Under the pieces are notes generated by a model, which ran no database searches, was not told the origin of the DNA, and saw nothing but the letters and a program-made list of their open reading frames with translations. From contig NZ_ADAQ01000012.1 in assembly GCF_000176515.1 (NCBI RefSeq), positions 1 through 64,000 of the forward strand: a stretch of 64,000 nt of DNA, written 5' to 3'. The DNA comes from Grimontia hollisae CIP 101886. Its GTDB lineage: Bacteria > Pseudomonadota > Gammaproteobacteria > Enterobacterales > Vibrionaceae. Below are positions 53,238 to 61,186 of the stretch, one piece after another. Position 1 is the first letter of the stretch; the number at the start of each line of letters is the position of its first letter. A program made the position numbers and the translations under genes.

Positions 53238-56111
53238 TCAATGCCCACTGCCTTGGGTGGCGGCCGACAAATGCGCTTGTTGCTGCTCGTCAAACTCGCG
53301 AAAACGCCGCTGCCAATCTGTTTGGTCAACGGCCACTTTCACCTGCACTGCGGTCACTTTGTATTCCGGGCAGTTGGTTGCCCAGTCCGAGTTTTCTGTG
53401 GTCACCACATTGGTGCCGGATACCGGATGGTGGAAGGTGGTGTAAACCACGCCCGGTTGCATACGGTTGCTGATTTTAGCAGGGAGGGTGACTTCACCTG
53501 CACGGCTGGCAATCCGCACGGGAGTGCCGTCCGCGATCCCACGGTCTTCGGCATCCAAAGGATGGATTTCCAGCACATCTTCCTTGTGCCAGCGGGTGTT
53601 GTCAGTGCGGCGGGTTTGCGCACCAACATTGTACTGGGTCAATATGCGGCCAGTGGTCAGCAGCAATGGGAATCGCTTGTTCACTTTCTCTTCGGTTGCC
53701 ACGTATTCCGTCACCACAAAGCTGCCTTTGCCTTTCACAAAACTGCCAATATGCATGGTGGGTGTTCCTTCAGGCGCCATATTGTTACAAGGCCACTGAA
53801 TCGAACCCAGTTTATCCAGCTTTTCATAGCTAACGCCTTGGAATGTTGGCGTCAATCGGGCAATTTCATCCATGATTTCTGAGGGATGGTTATAATGCAT
53901 CTCATAACCAAGGGCATTGGCAAGCCCCATCGTCACTTCCCAGTCGGCTTTGCCGGAAAGTGGTACCATCACTTTACGCACGGGCGAAATCCGTCGCTCC
54001 GCATTGGTAAACGTACCGTCTTTTTCAAGGAAGCTGGCTCCCGGCAGGAACACATGGGCAAACTTGGCGGTTTCATTCAGGAAGATGTCCTGAACAATCA
54101 GGCATTCGAGCGATGACAATGCCGCCTCAACATGTTGGGTATTGGGATCAGATTGGGCAATATCTTCACCCTGCACATACATACCTTTAAACCGGCCTGC
54201 AATCGCAGCATCAAACATATTGGGAATACGAAGCCCGGGTTCCTCGTCAATCGGCACGCCCCATTCGCTTTCAAACAACACACGCACTTGCGGGTCTGAG
54301 ACGTGACGATAACCAGGCAATTCATGCGGAAAAGAGCCCATATCACAGCTGCCCTGTACGTTGTTTTGTCCGCGCAACGGGTTAACCCCTACACCTTCAC
54401 GGCCAATGTTGCCTGTTACCATTGCCAGATTGGCAATCGCCATGACAGCTGAACTCCCCTGACTGTGCTCTGTCACGCCCAGACCATAATAAATCGCACC
54501 GTTCTGTGCTTTCGCGAACATCCTTGCCGCTTCCCGGATCAATATGGCGGGTACACCGGTCGCACTTTCCATCGCTTCCGGCGAGTGATGCGGCTGGGCG
54601 ATAAAATCACGCCATTTGTTATACGCCTCGGTGTCGCAACGTTCAGCGATAAAATCTGTCGCTTCCAACCCTTCATTGATAATGACATGCGCCAGCGCAT
54701 TCATCACCGCCACATTAGTGCCGGGACGCAGTTGCAAATGGTATTTGGCACGGACGTGCGGCGCGTTGACCAAATCAATTTCACGCGGATCAATCACTAT
54801 CAACTTCGCGCCCTTTCTCAGGCGACGCTTAAGCTGGGAAGCAAACACCGGGTGGCCATCGGTTGGGTTAGCACCAATCACAATAACCACATCGGCTTTC
54901 TGCACCGATTCAAACGTTTGGGTGCCCGCCGATTCACCCAAGGTGGTTTTCAGGCCATAGCCGGTTGGAGAATGGCAAACCCTTGCACAGGTATCGACGT
55001 TATTGGTACCAAACCCGGCGCGAACCAGCTTCTGCACCAGATAGGTTTCTTCATTGGTGCAGCGTGACGAAGTAATGCCCCCCAATGCGTTCGCCCCATA
55101 TTGATCCCGGAGCGCCCTGATCTTGTCTGCGGCAAACCTAATCGCCTCTTCCCAACTCACTTTGCGCCACGGCTCATTGATGGTGTCGCGGATCATCGGG
55201 CGGGTAACACGATCTTTATGGGTCGCATAGCCAAAGGCAAAACGGCCTTTCACGCATGAATGCCCCTGGTTGGCTTTACCCTCTTTGTGCGGCACCATCC
55301 GGATAAGCTGATCTCCCCGCATCTCGGCACGAAATGCACAGCCCACCCCACAATAGGCACAGGTCGTCACACGATAGTGACTCGGTGTGCCTTGCTCAAT
55401 CACACTGTTTTCGATCAGCGCTGCCGTTGGGCAAGCCTGCACACAAGCGCCGCAGGACACACATTCAGACGCCATAAACGATTCTGCACCCGCCACAATA
55501 CGGGATTCAAACCCCCGTCTTTCAACGGTCAGAGCATGCTGCCCCTGAATTTCGTCACAGGCACGGACACAACGTGAACAAACAATGCATTTACTGGTAT
55601 CAAACGTAAAATACGGATTGGAGGTGTCCTTTTCCTGATCAAGGTGGTTGCTGCCCTCAACACCATAACGCACCTCACGAAGTCCGACAGCGCCCGCCAT
55701 ATCTTGCAATTCACAATCGCCGTTGGCGGCACAGGTCAGGCAATCCAACGGGTGGTCTGAAATGTACAGCTCCATTACATTACGTCGTAACTTACGAAGA
55801 GCTTCATTCTGTGTGGTGACGACCATACCTTCCGCAACGGGTGTGGTGCAGGCTGCCGGTTTTCCGCGCATGCCTTCAATCTCCACCACGCACATCCGGC
55901 ACGATCCGAAGGCGTCCAACGAATCGGTGGCACACAGTTTGGGGATCGGGATATTCAGCATGGATGACGCACGCATTACCGAGGTGCCTTCAGGCACTGT
56001 GACTGACCAGCCATCAATGGTCAGGGTGATGGGTTTGAGATCCTCACCTTTCATCGGCGGAGTCCCGACGTCTTTGTTGCCCTGTTCAAGGGGGATATAA
56101 AACTCAACCAT
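53238..56111 (-). CDS. fdsA: NAD-dependent formate dehydrogenase, alpha (catalytic) subunit
   Basis: A 957-residue molybdopterin enzyme that oxidises formate to CO2. From the N-terminus: a [2Fe-2S] domain (LCATDSLDAFGSCRMCVVEIEG), a His-Cys3 cluster motif (HPLDCLTCAANGDCEL), two [4Fe-4S] motifs (CIVCSRCVRACDE, CVSCGACVQACPTAAL), another cluster (CAYCGVGCAF) and the molybdopterin domains. The Mo ligand is the Cys of ARVCHSPTGYGLKTT, not selenocysteine. It belongs to the soluble FdsABG complex, which passes electrons to NAD through the NuoE/NuoF-like subunits FdsG and FdsB. It starts 22 bases after fdsB. The accessory fdhD gene is not in the window. Confidence 0.95.
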   Translation of the reverse strand: MVEFYIPLEQGNKDVGTPPMKGEDLKPITLTIDGWSVTVPEGTSVMRASSMLNIPIPKLCATDSLDAFGSCRMCVVEIEGMRGKPAACTTPVAEGMVVTTQNEALRKLRRNVMELYISDHPLDCLTCAANGDCELQDMAGAVGLREVRYGVEGSNHLDQEKDTSNPYFTFDTSKCIVCSRCVRACDEIQGQHALTVERRGFESRIVAGAESFMASECVSCGACVQACPTAALIENSVIEQGTPSHYRVTTCAYCGVGCAFRAEMRGDQLIRMVPHKEGKANQGHSCVKGRFAFGYATHKDRVTRPMIRDTINEPWRKVSWEEAIRFAADKIRALRDQYGANALGGITSSRCTNEETYLVQKLVRAGFGTNNVDTCARVCHSPTGYGLKTTLGESAGTQTFESVQKADVVIVIGANPTDGHPVFASQLKRRLRKGAKLIVIDPREIDLVNAPHVRAKYHLQLRPGTNVAVMNALAHVIINEGLEATDFIAERCDTEAYNKWRDFIAQPHHSPEAMESATGVPAILIREAARMFAKAQNGAIYYGLGVTEHSQGSSAVMAIANLAMVTGNIGREGVGVNPLRGQNNVQGSCDMGSFPHELPGYRHVSDPQVRVLFESEWGVPIDEEPGLRIPNMFDAAIAGRFKGMYVQGEDIAQSDPNTQHVEAALSSLECLIVQDIFLNETAKFAHVFLPGASFLEKDGTFTNAERRISPVRKVMVPLSGKADWEVTMGLANALGYEMHYNHPSEIMDEIARLTPTFQGVSYEKLDKLGSIQWPCNNMAPEGTPTMHIGSFVKGKGSFVVTEYVATEEKVNKRFPLLLTTGRILTQYNVGAQTRRTDNTRWHKEDVLEIHPLDAEDRGIADGTPVRIASRAGEVTLPAKISNRMQPGVVYTTFHHPVSGTNVVTTENSDWATNCPEYKVTAVQVKVAVDQTDWQRRFREFDEQQQAHLSAATQGSGH

Positions 56112-56132
56112 TGTTGCCTCCTCGACGGACTA

Positions 56133-57725
56133 TCACCCGTCAACGCCCGTGTTTTTTGCGTCTAACGCAAAACCAAAATCGTCTGGGAAATGTTTCAACG
56201 CACTTTTCACCGGGAAGGGGGTCATGCCCCCCATGGCGCAAAGGGATCCCTGTTCCATCGTCTCGCACAAATCATCAAGCAAGGCTTTATGTGCTGACTT
56301 TTCATCGCCAGTGGTACGTAACAGTTGATCGATCACTTCAACACCACGTACTGCACCAATCCGGCAAGGTGTACATTTGCCACAAGATTCCAACGCACAG
56401 AATTCCATGGCAAAACGCGCCATCTGGCTCATGTCTGTCTGCTCATCAAAAGCGACAATGCCGCCGTGCCCCAACATGGCACCACGCGCTGCAAGGTGTT
56501 CGTAATCCAGCTCGGTGTCCCAGTCTTTTTCAGCAATATATGCCCCGAGCGGCCCACCAATTTGAACTGCTTTTAGCGGATTGCCGGTTTTACTCCCCCC
56601 ACCGAAATCGAAAAGCAGCTCTCGGATAGTGACACCAAAAGCGAGTTCAAACAGCCCCGGCCGTTTGATGTTGCCAGCAAGTTGAATCGGCATAGTGCCA
56701 AGCGAACGCCCCTGACCAAAATCTTTATAGTGGTCCGCCCCTTTCGAGAAAATGATCGGTACTGACGCCAGAGAGATCACGTTATTGATCACTGTGGGCC
56801 TACCAAACAGACCCTCAATGGCAGGCAGCGGTGGCTTGTTCCTAACCAAACCCCGTTTACCCTCAAGGCTTTCCATCAAGGAGGTTTCCTCGCCACAAAT
56901 ATACGCCCCTGCGCCCATCCGCAGTTCTAAATCAAAATGCTTGCCGCTGCCGCAAATATCTGGGCCGAGATAGCCGGCGGCATAAGCGTTTTCAATGGCT
57001 TTTGTGAAAATCTTGCAGGCATTGGGATATTCAGATCGGGTATAGACATAGCCCTGAGAGGCGCCAACAGACAACGCACAGATGATCATGCCTTCAATCA
57101 GGGTGAGCGGATCGCCTTCCATCAACATACGATCAGCAAAAGTACCTGAATCGCCTTCGTCAGCATTGCAGATAACGTATTTCTGACCCGAAGGTTGGTC
57201 TGCAACGGTTTGCCACTTGATACCGGTAGGGAATGCCGCACCACCACGACCACGCAGTCCGGAGGCTTTCACTTCATCCAGCATTTCCTGAGTTGTCATA
57301 GTGAGCGCTCTTTTCAGGCCGTCAAAACCGCCCTTACTGCAGTAATCTTCAACATCAAGAGGATCGACAACCCCCACCCGTTCAAACGTCAGTCTGTCCT
57401 GGCGCTTCAGCCAGGGAATCTCCGTGGTCAGACCAAGACACAAGGGGTGTTCCAACGCAGCACTGCCTGCTTCATCCGGCGCAAAGAAACGCAGGGCAAG
57501 CAGTGCATCAATATCCTCTTCAAACACAGGACCGAATGCAATGCGGCCCCCGGCAGATTCCACTTCAATCATAGGCTCCAGCCAGAAAAGACCGTGGGAT
57601 CCATTGCGGACAACCGTCAGGGATTCGCCATAGATAACAGCGCTGTGCTCCAATCGCGCCGCAACCTTATCTGCACCACGGGAAACAGACGAGGAGTCAA
57701 GGGGGACATAAATACGATAACTCAT
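56133..57725 (-). CDS. fdsB: NAD-dependent formate dehydrogenase, beta subunit
   Basis: A 530-residue NuoF-like flavoprotein. The N-terminal 100 residues (SYRIYVPLDSSSVSRGADKVAARL...) form a thioredoxin-like domain, then the FMN/NADH-binding part (LRGRGGAAFPTGIKWQTVAD, NADEGDSGTFADRMLMEGDP, GAGAYICGEETSLMESLEGKRG) and the [4Fe-4S] cluster motif ESCGKCTPCRIG. It passes electrons from formate to NAD. It overlaps fdsG by four bases and fdsA follows after 21 bases. The length is normal. Confidence 0.95.
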   Translation of the reverse strand: MSYRIYVPLDSSSVSRGADKVAARLEHSAVIYGESLTVVRNGSHGLFWLEPMIEVESAGGRIAFGPVFEEDIDALLALRFFAPDEAGSAALEHPLCLGLTTEIPWLKRQDRLTFERVGVVDPLDVEDYCSKGGFDGLKRALTMTTQEMLDEVKASGLRGRGGAAFPTGIKWQTVADQPSGQKYVICNADEGDSGTFADRMLMEGDPLTLIEGMIICALSVGASQGYVYTRSEYPNACKIFTKAIENAYAAGYLGPDICGSGKHFDLELRMGAGAYICGEETSLMESLEGKRGLVRNKPPLPAIEGLFGRPTVINNVISLASVPIIFSKGADHYKDFGQGRSLGTMPIQLAGNIKRPGLFELAFGVTIRELLFDFGGGSKTGNPLKAVQIGGPLGAYIAEKDWDTELDYEHLAARGAMLGHGGIVAFDEQTDMSQMARFAMEFCALESCGKCTPCRIGAVRGVEVIDQLLRTTGDEKSAHKALLDDLCETMEQGSLCAMGGMTPFPVKSALKHFPDDFGFALDAKNTGVDG

Positions 57726-58237
57726 GGCGCCTTCACCTCAACCACTTGGGTGATCAGCGAATTAACGAGGCTATCAAACGCGTCATCATTCATGTCACCG
57801 TGAATATCATCACCCACCCGGACACAAGGGGAATACATACAGTTGCCCAAACAATAAACCGGCTCAAGGGTGAAATTTTTATCTTTGGTGGTTTCATGAA
57901 AGCCAATGCCGAGCCGGGAAAACGCATGGCGTTCCAATGTCTGCGAGCCCATCGACTGACAGGATTCTGCCCGGCAAATCTGGATAACATGGCTACCGGG
58001 CGGCTGATTGCGAAACTCATGGTAGAAACTGATAACACCATGCACGTCGGCGTTTGACAGGTTCAATCCTCGCGCAATCATTGGCACTGCAGCGGGAGGG
58101 ACGTAGCTCAGGTGATGCTGAATTTCATGCAATATGGGTAACAGGGCACCCGGCTTGGTCTTCAGTGTATTTATTGCTTCTGCTACCACAACGCGCTCCT
58201 GATCCGTTAAAGCGCTGTGCTGGGCTTGCTGTTTCAT
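57722..58237 (-). CDS. fdsG: NAD-dependent formate dehydrogenase, gamma subunit
   Basis: A 171-residue NuoE-like subunit with a [2Fe-2S] cluster. The cysteines are in ICRAESCQSMG and CLGNCMYSPCV. The N-terminal helices (EAINTLKTKPGALLPILHEIQHHLSYVPPAAVPMIARGLNLSNADVHGVISFYHEFR) are typical. It is the first gene of fdsGBAD. Two copies of a 22-bp direct repeat lie 49-92 bases upstream. Confidence 0.93.
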   Translation of the reverse strand: MKQQAQHSALTDQERVVVAEAINTLKTKPGALLPILHEIQHHLSYVPPAAVPMIARGLNLSNADVHGVISFYHEFRNQPPGSHVIQICRAESCQSMGSQTLERHAFSRLGIGFHETTKDKNFTLEPVYCLGNCMYSPCVRVGDDIHGDMNDDAFDSLVNSLITQVVEVKAP

Positions 58238-58285
58238 TGGCTTTCCTTGCTATCCGCTATCCTAACTTGCTATCCAATCTGACAC

Positions 58286-58329
58286 TGCTTTTGTTATGCC
58301 ATGGTAATGCTTTTGTTATGCCATGGTAA
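58286..58329. repeat. Perfect 22-bp tandem duplication upstream of fdsG
   Basis: Two adjacent identical units (58286-58307 and 58308-58329), each containing ttttgttatgccatggtaa. Each unit includes the palindrome CCATGG. It lies 49-92 bases upstream of fdsG and could be a duplicated regulator site. Confidence 0.9.
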
Positions 58330-58553
58330 GTGTAGTGCCAATCCGTCACTCGCCTGTTCCCGAATTGAGATCTGATCAGGCCACAATGCGACGCTGGCAG
58401 CTTGTCATGAATGATAAAAAATGGTTAGTTTACAAATAGATTGCCTTCTATGCCGTCATGGAAAGAGGGATTGTTACCCAGCAGTAATTAACCGTTTATA
58501 CCCGTGATCGCTACGGGTGCATGCAAGGGGATAGGAATGGCAATGCACATAAA

Positions 58554-58595
58554 TCCAAGCGACCTGAAGATGCAGGATTCAGGTTGTTGGGTATA
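58554..58595. repeat. Short dispersed palindromic repeat, copy 2
   Basis: An imperfect palindrome (tccaagcgacctgaa around gatgcagga and ttcaggttgttggg). The core resembles the unit at 3618-3650. Similar intergenic repeats that begin 'tatacccaag' are common in vibrios by my recollection. Confidence 0.5.
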
Positions 58596-58621
58596 GCCAT
58601 ATTAAAATGAGGTTAGATAGC

Positions 58622-58647
58622 AAAAAGGGCTGAACAACTCAGCCCTT
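58622..58647 (-). terminator. Intrinsic terminator of the hsp20 gene
   Basis: A 9-bp stem (aagggctga with tcagccctt) followed on the minus strand by TTTTT, 29 bases after the stop codon. Confidence 0.85.
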
Positions 58648-58676
58648 CCACTTAACGCAACATCATCAATAACACA

Positions 58677-59138
58677 TTAAGCAACAATGTCTTCTTTATG
58701 TTCAATAGTAGAAGAAGAGCCACTGTTGATTGCGATAGACTTTGGTTTCATCGCATCTGGAATAACCTTCAACAGGTTAATTTTCAGCAAGCCGTTTTCC
58801 AGATCTGCGCCGGTTACTTCAACGTAGTCAGCCAGATTGAACTTACGTTCGAACGTGCGGTTTGCGATTCCTTGATACAGGTAGTTTTTGCCTTCTGTTT
58901 TCGCTTTTTCACCGCGAATGGTCAGTACGCCACGTTCTACATTAATGCTCAGTTCTTCCTGAGTGAAACCGGCTACAGCCAAGGTGATAGCGTATTTGTT
59001 GTCTTCCAGTGATTCAATGTTGTACGGAGGGTAACCTGCCGTCGCGCTTTCTGCACGGAACGCGTTATCCAATAAAGAGGCAAAGCGGTCAAAACCGATG
59101 CTATTACGATATAGTGGGGTCAAATCGATAGTTTTCAT
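58677..59138 (-). CDS. ibpA: Small heat shock protein, IbpA/Hsp20 family
   Basis: A protein of about 153 residues with an alpha-crystallin domain: IDLTPLYRNSIGFDRFASLLDNAF, YPPYNIESLEDNKYAITLAVAGFTQEELSINVERGVLTIRGEK, YQGIANRTFERKFNLADYVEVTGADLENGLLKINLLK, then a short tail with KSIAINS. It holds unfolding proteins for DnaK/ClpB. I chose the ATG at 59138 since GGAGG lies 7 bases before it; the open frame runs on for 26 more codons upstream. A sigma-32-like promoter lies about 90 bases upstream and an intrinsic terminator follows. Confidence 0.93.
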   Translation of the reverse strand: MKTIDLTPLYRNSIGFDRFASLLDNAFRAESATAGYPPYNIESLEDNKYAITLAVAGFTQEELSINVERGVLTIRGEKAKTEGKNYLYQGIANRTFERKFNLADYVEVTGADLENGLLKINLLKVIPDAMKPKSIAINSGSSSTIEHKEDIVA

Positions 59139-59231
59139 CATATATCCTCCAAAGAAGCGATATGTATTTAGATTCAGTAAATGTCTTTGTAAAAGGTCGC
59201 ACGAATATCGCCACAACCTTCACACTCATAT

Positions 59232-59260
59232 ATTTGGAGAGTCACCCGCTTTTTTTCAAG
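59232..59260 (-). promoter_or_regulatory. Sigma-32 (heat shock) promoter of ibpA
   Basis: On the minus strand CTTGAAA (59254-59260) is a perfect -35 box, then 14 bases, then CTCCAAAT (59232-59239) against the consensus CCCCATNT. The 5' leader would be about 90 bases, as for RNA-thermometer-controlled ibp genes elsewhere. Confidence 0.75.
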
Positions 59261-59380
59261 AGACCATCCCAAAATTAACGTCAAAAAATTTACTAAATGA
59301 TTGATGATATTTGAATTATTTTTTAATGAAAGTTTTTACGCTCGATGATGAGAATTTTAAATGGTGAATTTACATTGCCG

Positions 59381-59650
59381 TTAATACGTAATGTTTTTAT
59401 TTTCAATCAGCAGATCGGGACTCACCGATAACGCGATAGTTTGCTCACGACAATAGCGTGACATACAGGTATTGAGGCAAAGTGCTTGCACTGCTTTTTT
59501 GGAGGCTGGGTTCAGGCAACTGAATTCGGCTGCACAAAGCTGTCCGTTGGTAAACAGTCTTTCCAGTACCTGAACATTAATTTCCAGTTGCACTTTTTCC
59601 CCAGAACCCGACCGCTCCCGCGCACATGTTGCCTTGGCTGGCTCTGACAT
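59381..59650 (-). CDS. Small cysteine-containing protein of unknown function
   Basis: An 89-residue protein: QLEINVQVLERLFTNGQLCAAEFSCLNPASKKAVQALCLNTCMSRYC. It contains six cysteines in total, five of them in the C-terminal half, which could bind a metal or a cluster. I do not recognise the family. A clear Fur-type palindrome lies 44 bases upstream, so iron control is likely. It has GGGGAT ahead of the ATG. It may be a small iron-responsive protein. Confidence 0.55.
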   Translation of the reverse strand: MSEPAKATCARERSGSGEKVQLEINVQVLERLFTNGQLCAAEFSCLNPASKKAVQALCLNTCMSRYCREQTIALSVSPDLLIENKNITY

Positions 59651-59693
59651 TCATTCATCCCCACCGTTTGTGATTACCATTACCACCAAAATA

Positions 59694-59712
59694 AATGATA
59701 ATAGTTATCATT
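59694..59712. promoter_or_regulatory. Fur-box-like palindrome
   Basis: AATGATAA and TTATCATT form a perfect 8-bp inverted repeat around TAG, very close to the 19-bp Fur consensus GATAATGATAATCATTATC in its core. It lies 44 bases before the small Cys protein gene on the minus strand. Confidence 0.75.
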
Positions 59713-60107
59713 ACAATAAAGAATACTGGCAGGTGTCACAATTTACAGTGCAAATTGACTATTGATAAGGGTCCCGCAGATAACACCCCGGTGTAATGTC
59801 TGTCATCTTGCGGACTACAGATAAACACTGTCGCTGGCTCCCCCCCTTTAAGGTTGTTTTACCCAACCAGGTAGCGTCCTGCCCTCTTCCAGTACAGCTT
59901 CATCAGCCAAGTGATCCAACGGGTTACTTACCGGAAAACCACAGTAAAAGGGGGGCATATAATGATGTAAGTGTCACGAATATCACCCAATAACACGAAT
60001 CCGATCCAACAACTTTGCTATCGTGGAAATAATATCCCCAGCCCTGAGAACACAGGGGTATGGGAACAATGAGAAGACGAGCACCGTCACCAAAGGAGTC
60101 ACTCCCT
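59713..60107. other. Intergenic region before the betaine-type binding protein
   Basis: About 395 bases with no convincing gene. The longest open frames (59796-59993 and the upstream part of 60060) have no homology. AAGGAG at 60092-60097 is the ribosome-binding site of the next gene. Confidence 0.45.
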
Positions 60108-61094
60108 ATGCAACCCCGCTACTTCCCCCTTGCGCTGCTGGCACTTTCCCCTTTCACGTTTGCCGATGAGTGTGGTGATGTCACCATTGCCGACATGAAC
60201 TGGAACTCCGCTACCTTGATGGCGCACGTTGATCAGTTCATTCTCACCCATGGCTTTGGCTGCAATGCTGAGCTGGTGCCCGGCGACACCATGCCAACCG
60301 GTGTTTCAATGACTGAAAAAGGCGAGCCGGATATCGCCCCGGAGTTCTGGAGTAACTCCCACAAAGAGATGTTACAAAAGGGGGTGGACGAGAAAAAGCT
60401 CCGCTTTGCCGGTAAAGCCTTTGTGGAAGGGGGAGAAGAAGGCTTTTGGGTACCGAAATACATGATAGACAAACACCCGGAGCTTGCCACCATTGAAGGT
60501 ATTAAAGCCAATGCGAATCTGTTTCCCCACCCGGAAGACGACAGTAAATCCGGCTTTATGACCTGCCCTGCAGGTTGGACGTGCCAAATCACCGCAGGTC
60601 ACCTTTTTAATGCCCTGGGCCTTGAGGAAGCCGGATTTGAAATGATTGACCCAGGTTCCGGTGCCGCGCTGGCAGGTTCCATTGCCCGCGCCAATGACAG
60701 GGAGAATGCATGGTTTGGGTATTATTGGTCGCCCACACCTGTACTGGGTCGTTATGAGATGGTGAAAGTCGATTTTGGTGTGGACGCCGATCCTGAACAC
60801 TATGAAAACTGTATTACCCAAGCCGACTGTATCAACCCCAAAGTCACAGCTTACCCACCGTCTGCGGTAAACACGATCACCACCGAAAGCTTCGCTACCA
60901 AATCCCCGGCAGCGTATAAATACATCAGCAACCGTGCATATACCAATGCAGACATGAGTGCCATGATGGCATGGATGGAAGAGAATCAGGCAGACGGTGA
61001 AATTGCGGCATTTGAATTCCTCGAATCCTATCCACATGTGTGGATGAAATGGGTATCGGAGGATGCTGCCAAAAAGGTCAAAGCCGCGCTGTGA
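60108..61094 (+). CDS. Glycine betaine-type ABC substrate-binding protein (OpuAC family)
   Basis: A 328-residue periplasmic binding protein. The signal peptide is MQPRYFPLALLALSPFTFA, followed by the OpuAC domain: CGDVTIADMNWNSATLMAHVDQFILTHGFGCNAELVPGDTMPTGVSM, PDIAPEFWSN, ENAWFGYYWSPTPVLGRYEMVKVDFG and ESYPHVWMKWVSEDAAKKV. Many Trp and Tyr residues are available for the aromatic cage that binds quaternary amines. There is no permease or ATPase gene nearby, so it would have to feed a transporter encoded elsewhere. The likely ligands are glycine betaine, proline betaine or choline-type compounds. It fits the ectoine theme. AAGGAG supports the ATG at 60108. Confidence 0.87.
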   Translation: MQPRYFPLALLALSPFTFADECGDVTIADMNWNSATLMAHVDQFILTHGFGCNAELVPGDTMPTGVSMTEKGEPDIAPEFWSNSHKEMLQKGVDEKKLRFAGKAFVEGGEEGFWVPKYMIDKHPELATIEGIKANANLFPHPEDDSKSGFMTCPAGWTCQITAGHLFNALGLEEAGFEMIDPGSGAALAGSIARANDRENAWFGYYWSPTPVLGRYEMVKVDFGVDADPEHYENCITQADCINPKVTAYPPSAVNTITTESFATKSPAAYKYISNRAYTNADMSAMMAWMEENQADGEIAAFEFLESYPHVWMKWVSEDAAKKVKAAL

Positions 61095-61123
61095 CCTCTG
61101 TTTCTCCCGATTCCAGCACCGCA

Positions 61124-61160
61124 CCTTAATGCCAGTCAGGCAACCTTTCTGGCATTAAGG
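61124..61160. terminator. Stem-loop between the binding-protein and rodA-type genes
   Basis: A perfect 12-bp stem (ccttaatgccag with ctggcattaagg), 13-base loop, no strong T-run. It lies between convergent genes, 29 bases after one stop and 27 before the other, and may serve both. Confidence 0.65.
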
Positions 61161-61186
61161 TAACGCAGCCGTCGAGTTATCGCTTC

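Larger units (their letters stand above)
58238..58621. other. Upstream region of the fds operon
   Basis: About 380 bases between fdsG and the terminator of the hsp20 gene. It holds the 22-bp tandem repeat (58286-58329) and a palindromic dispersed-repeat unit (58554-58595). No convincing gene is present. The fds promoter must lie here on the minus strand. Confidence 0.5.
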
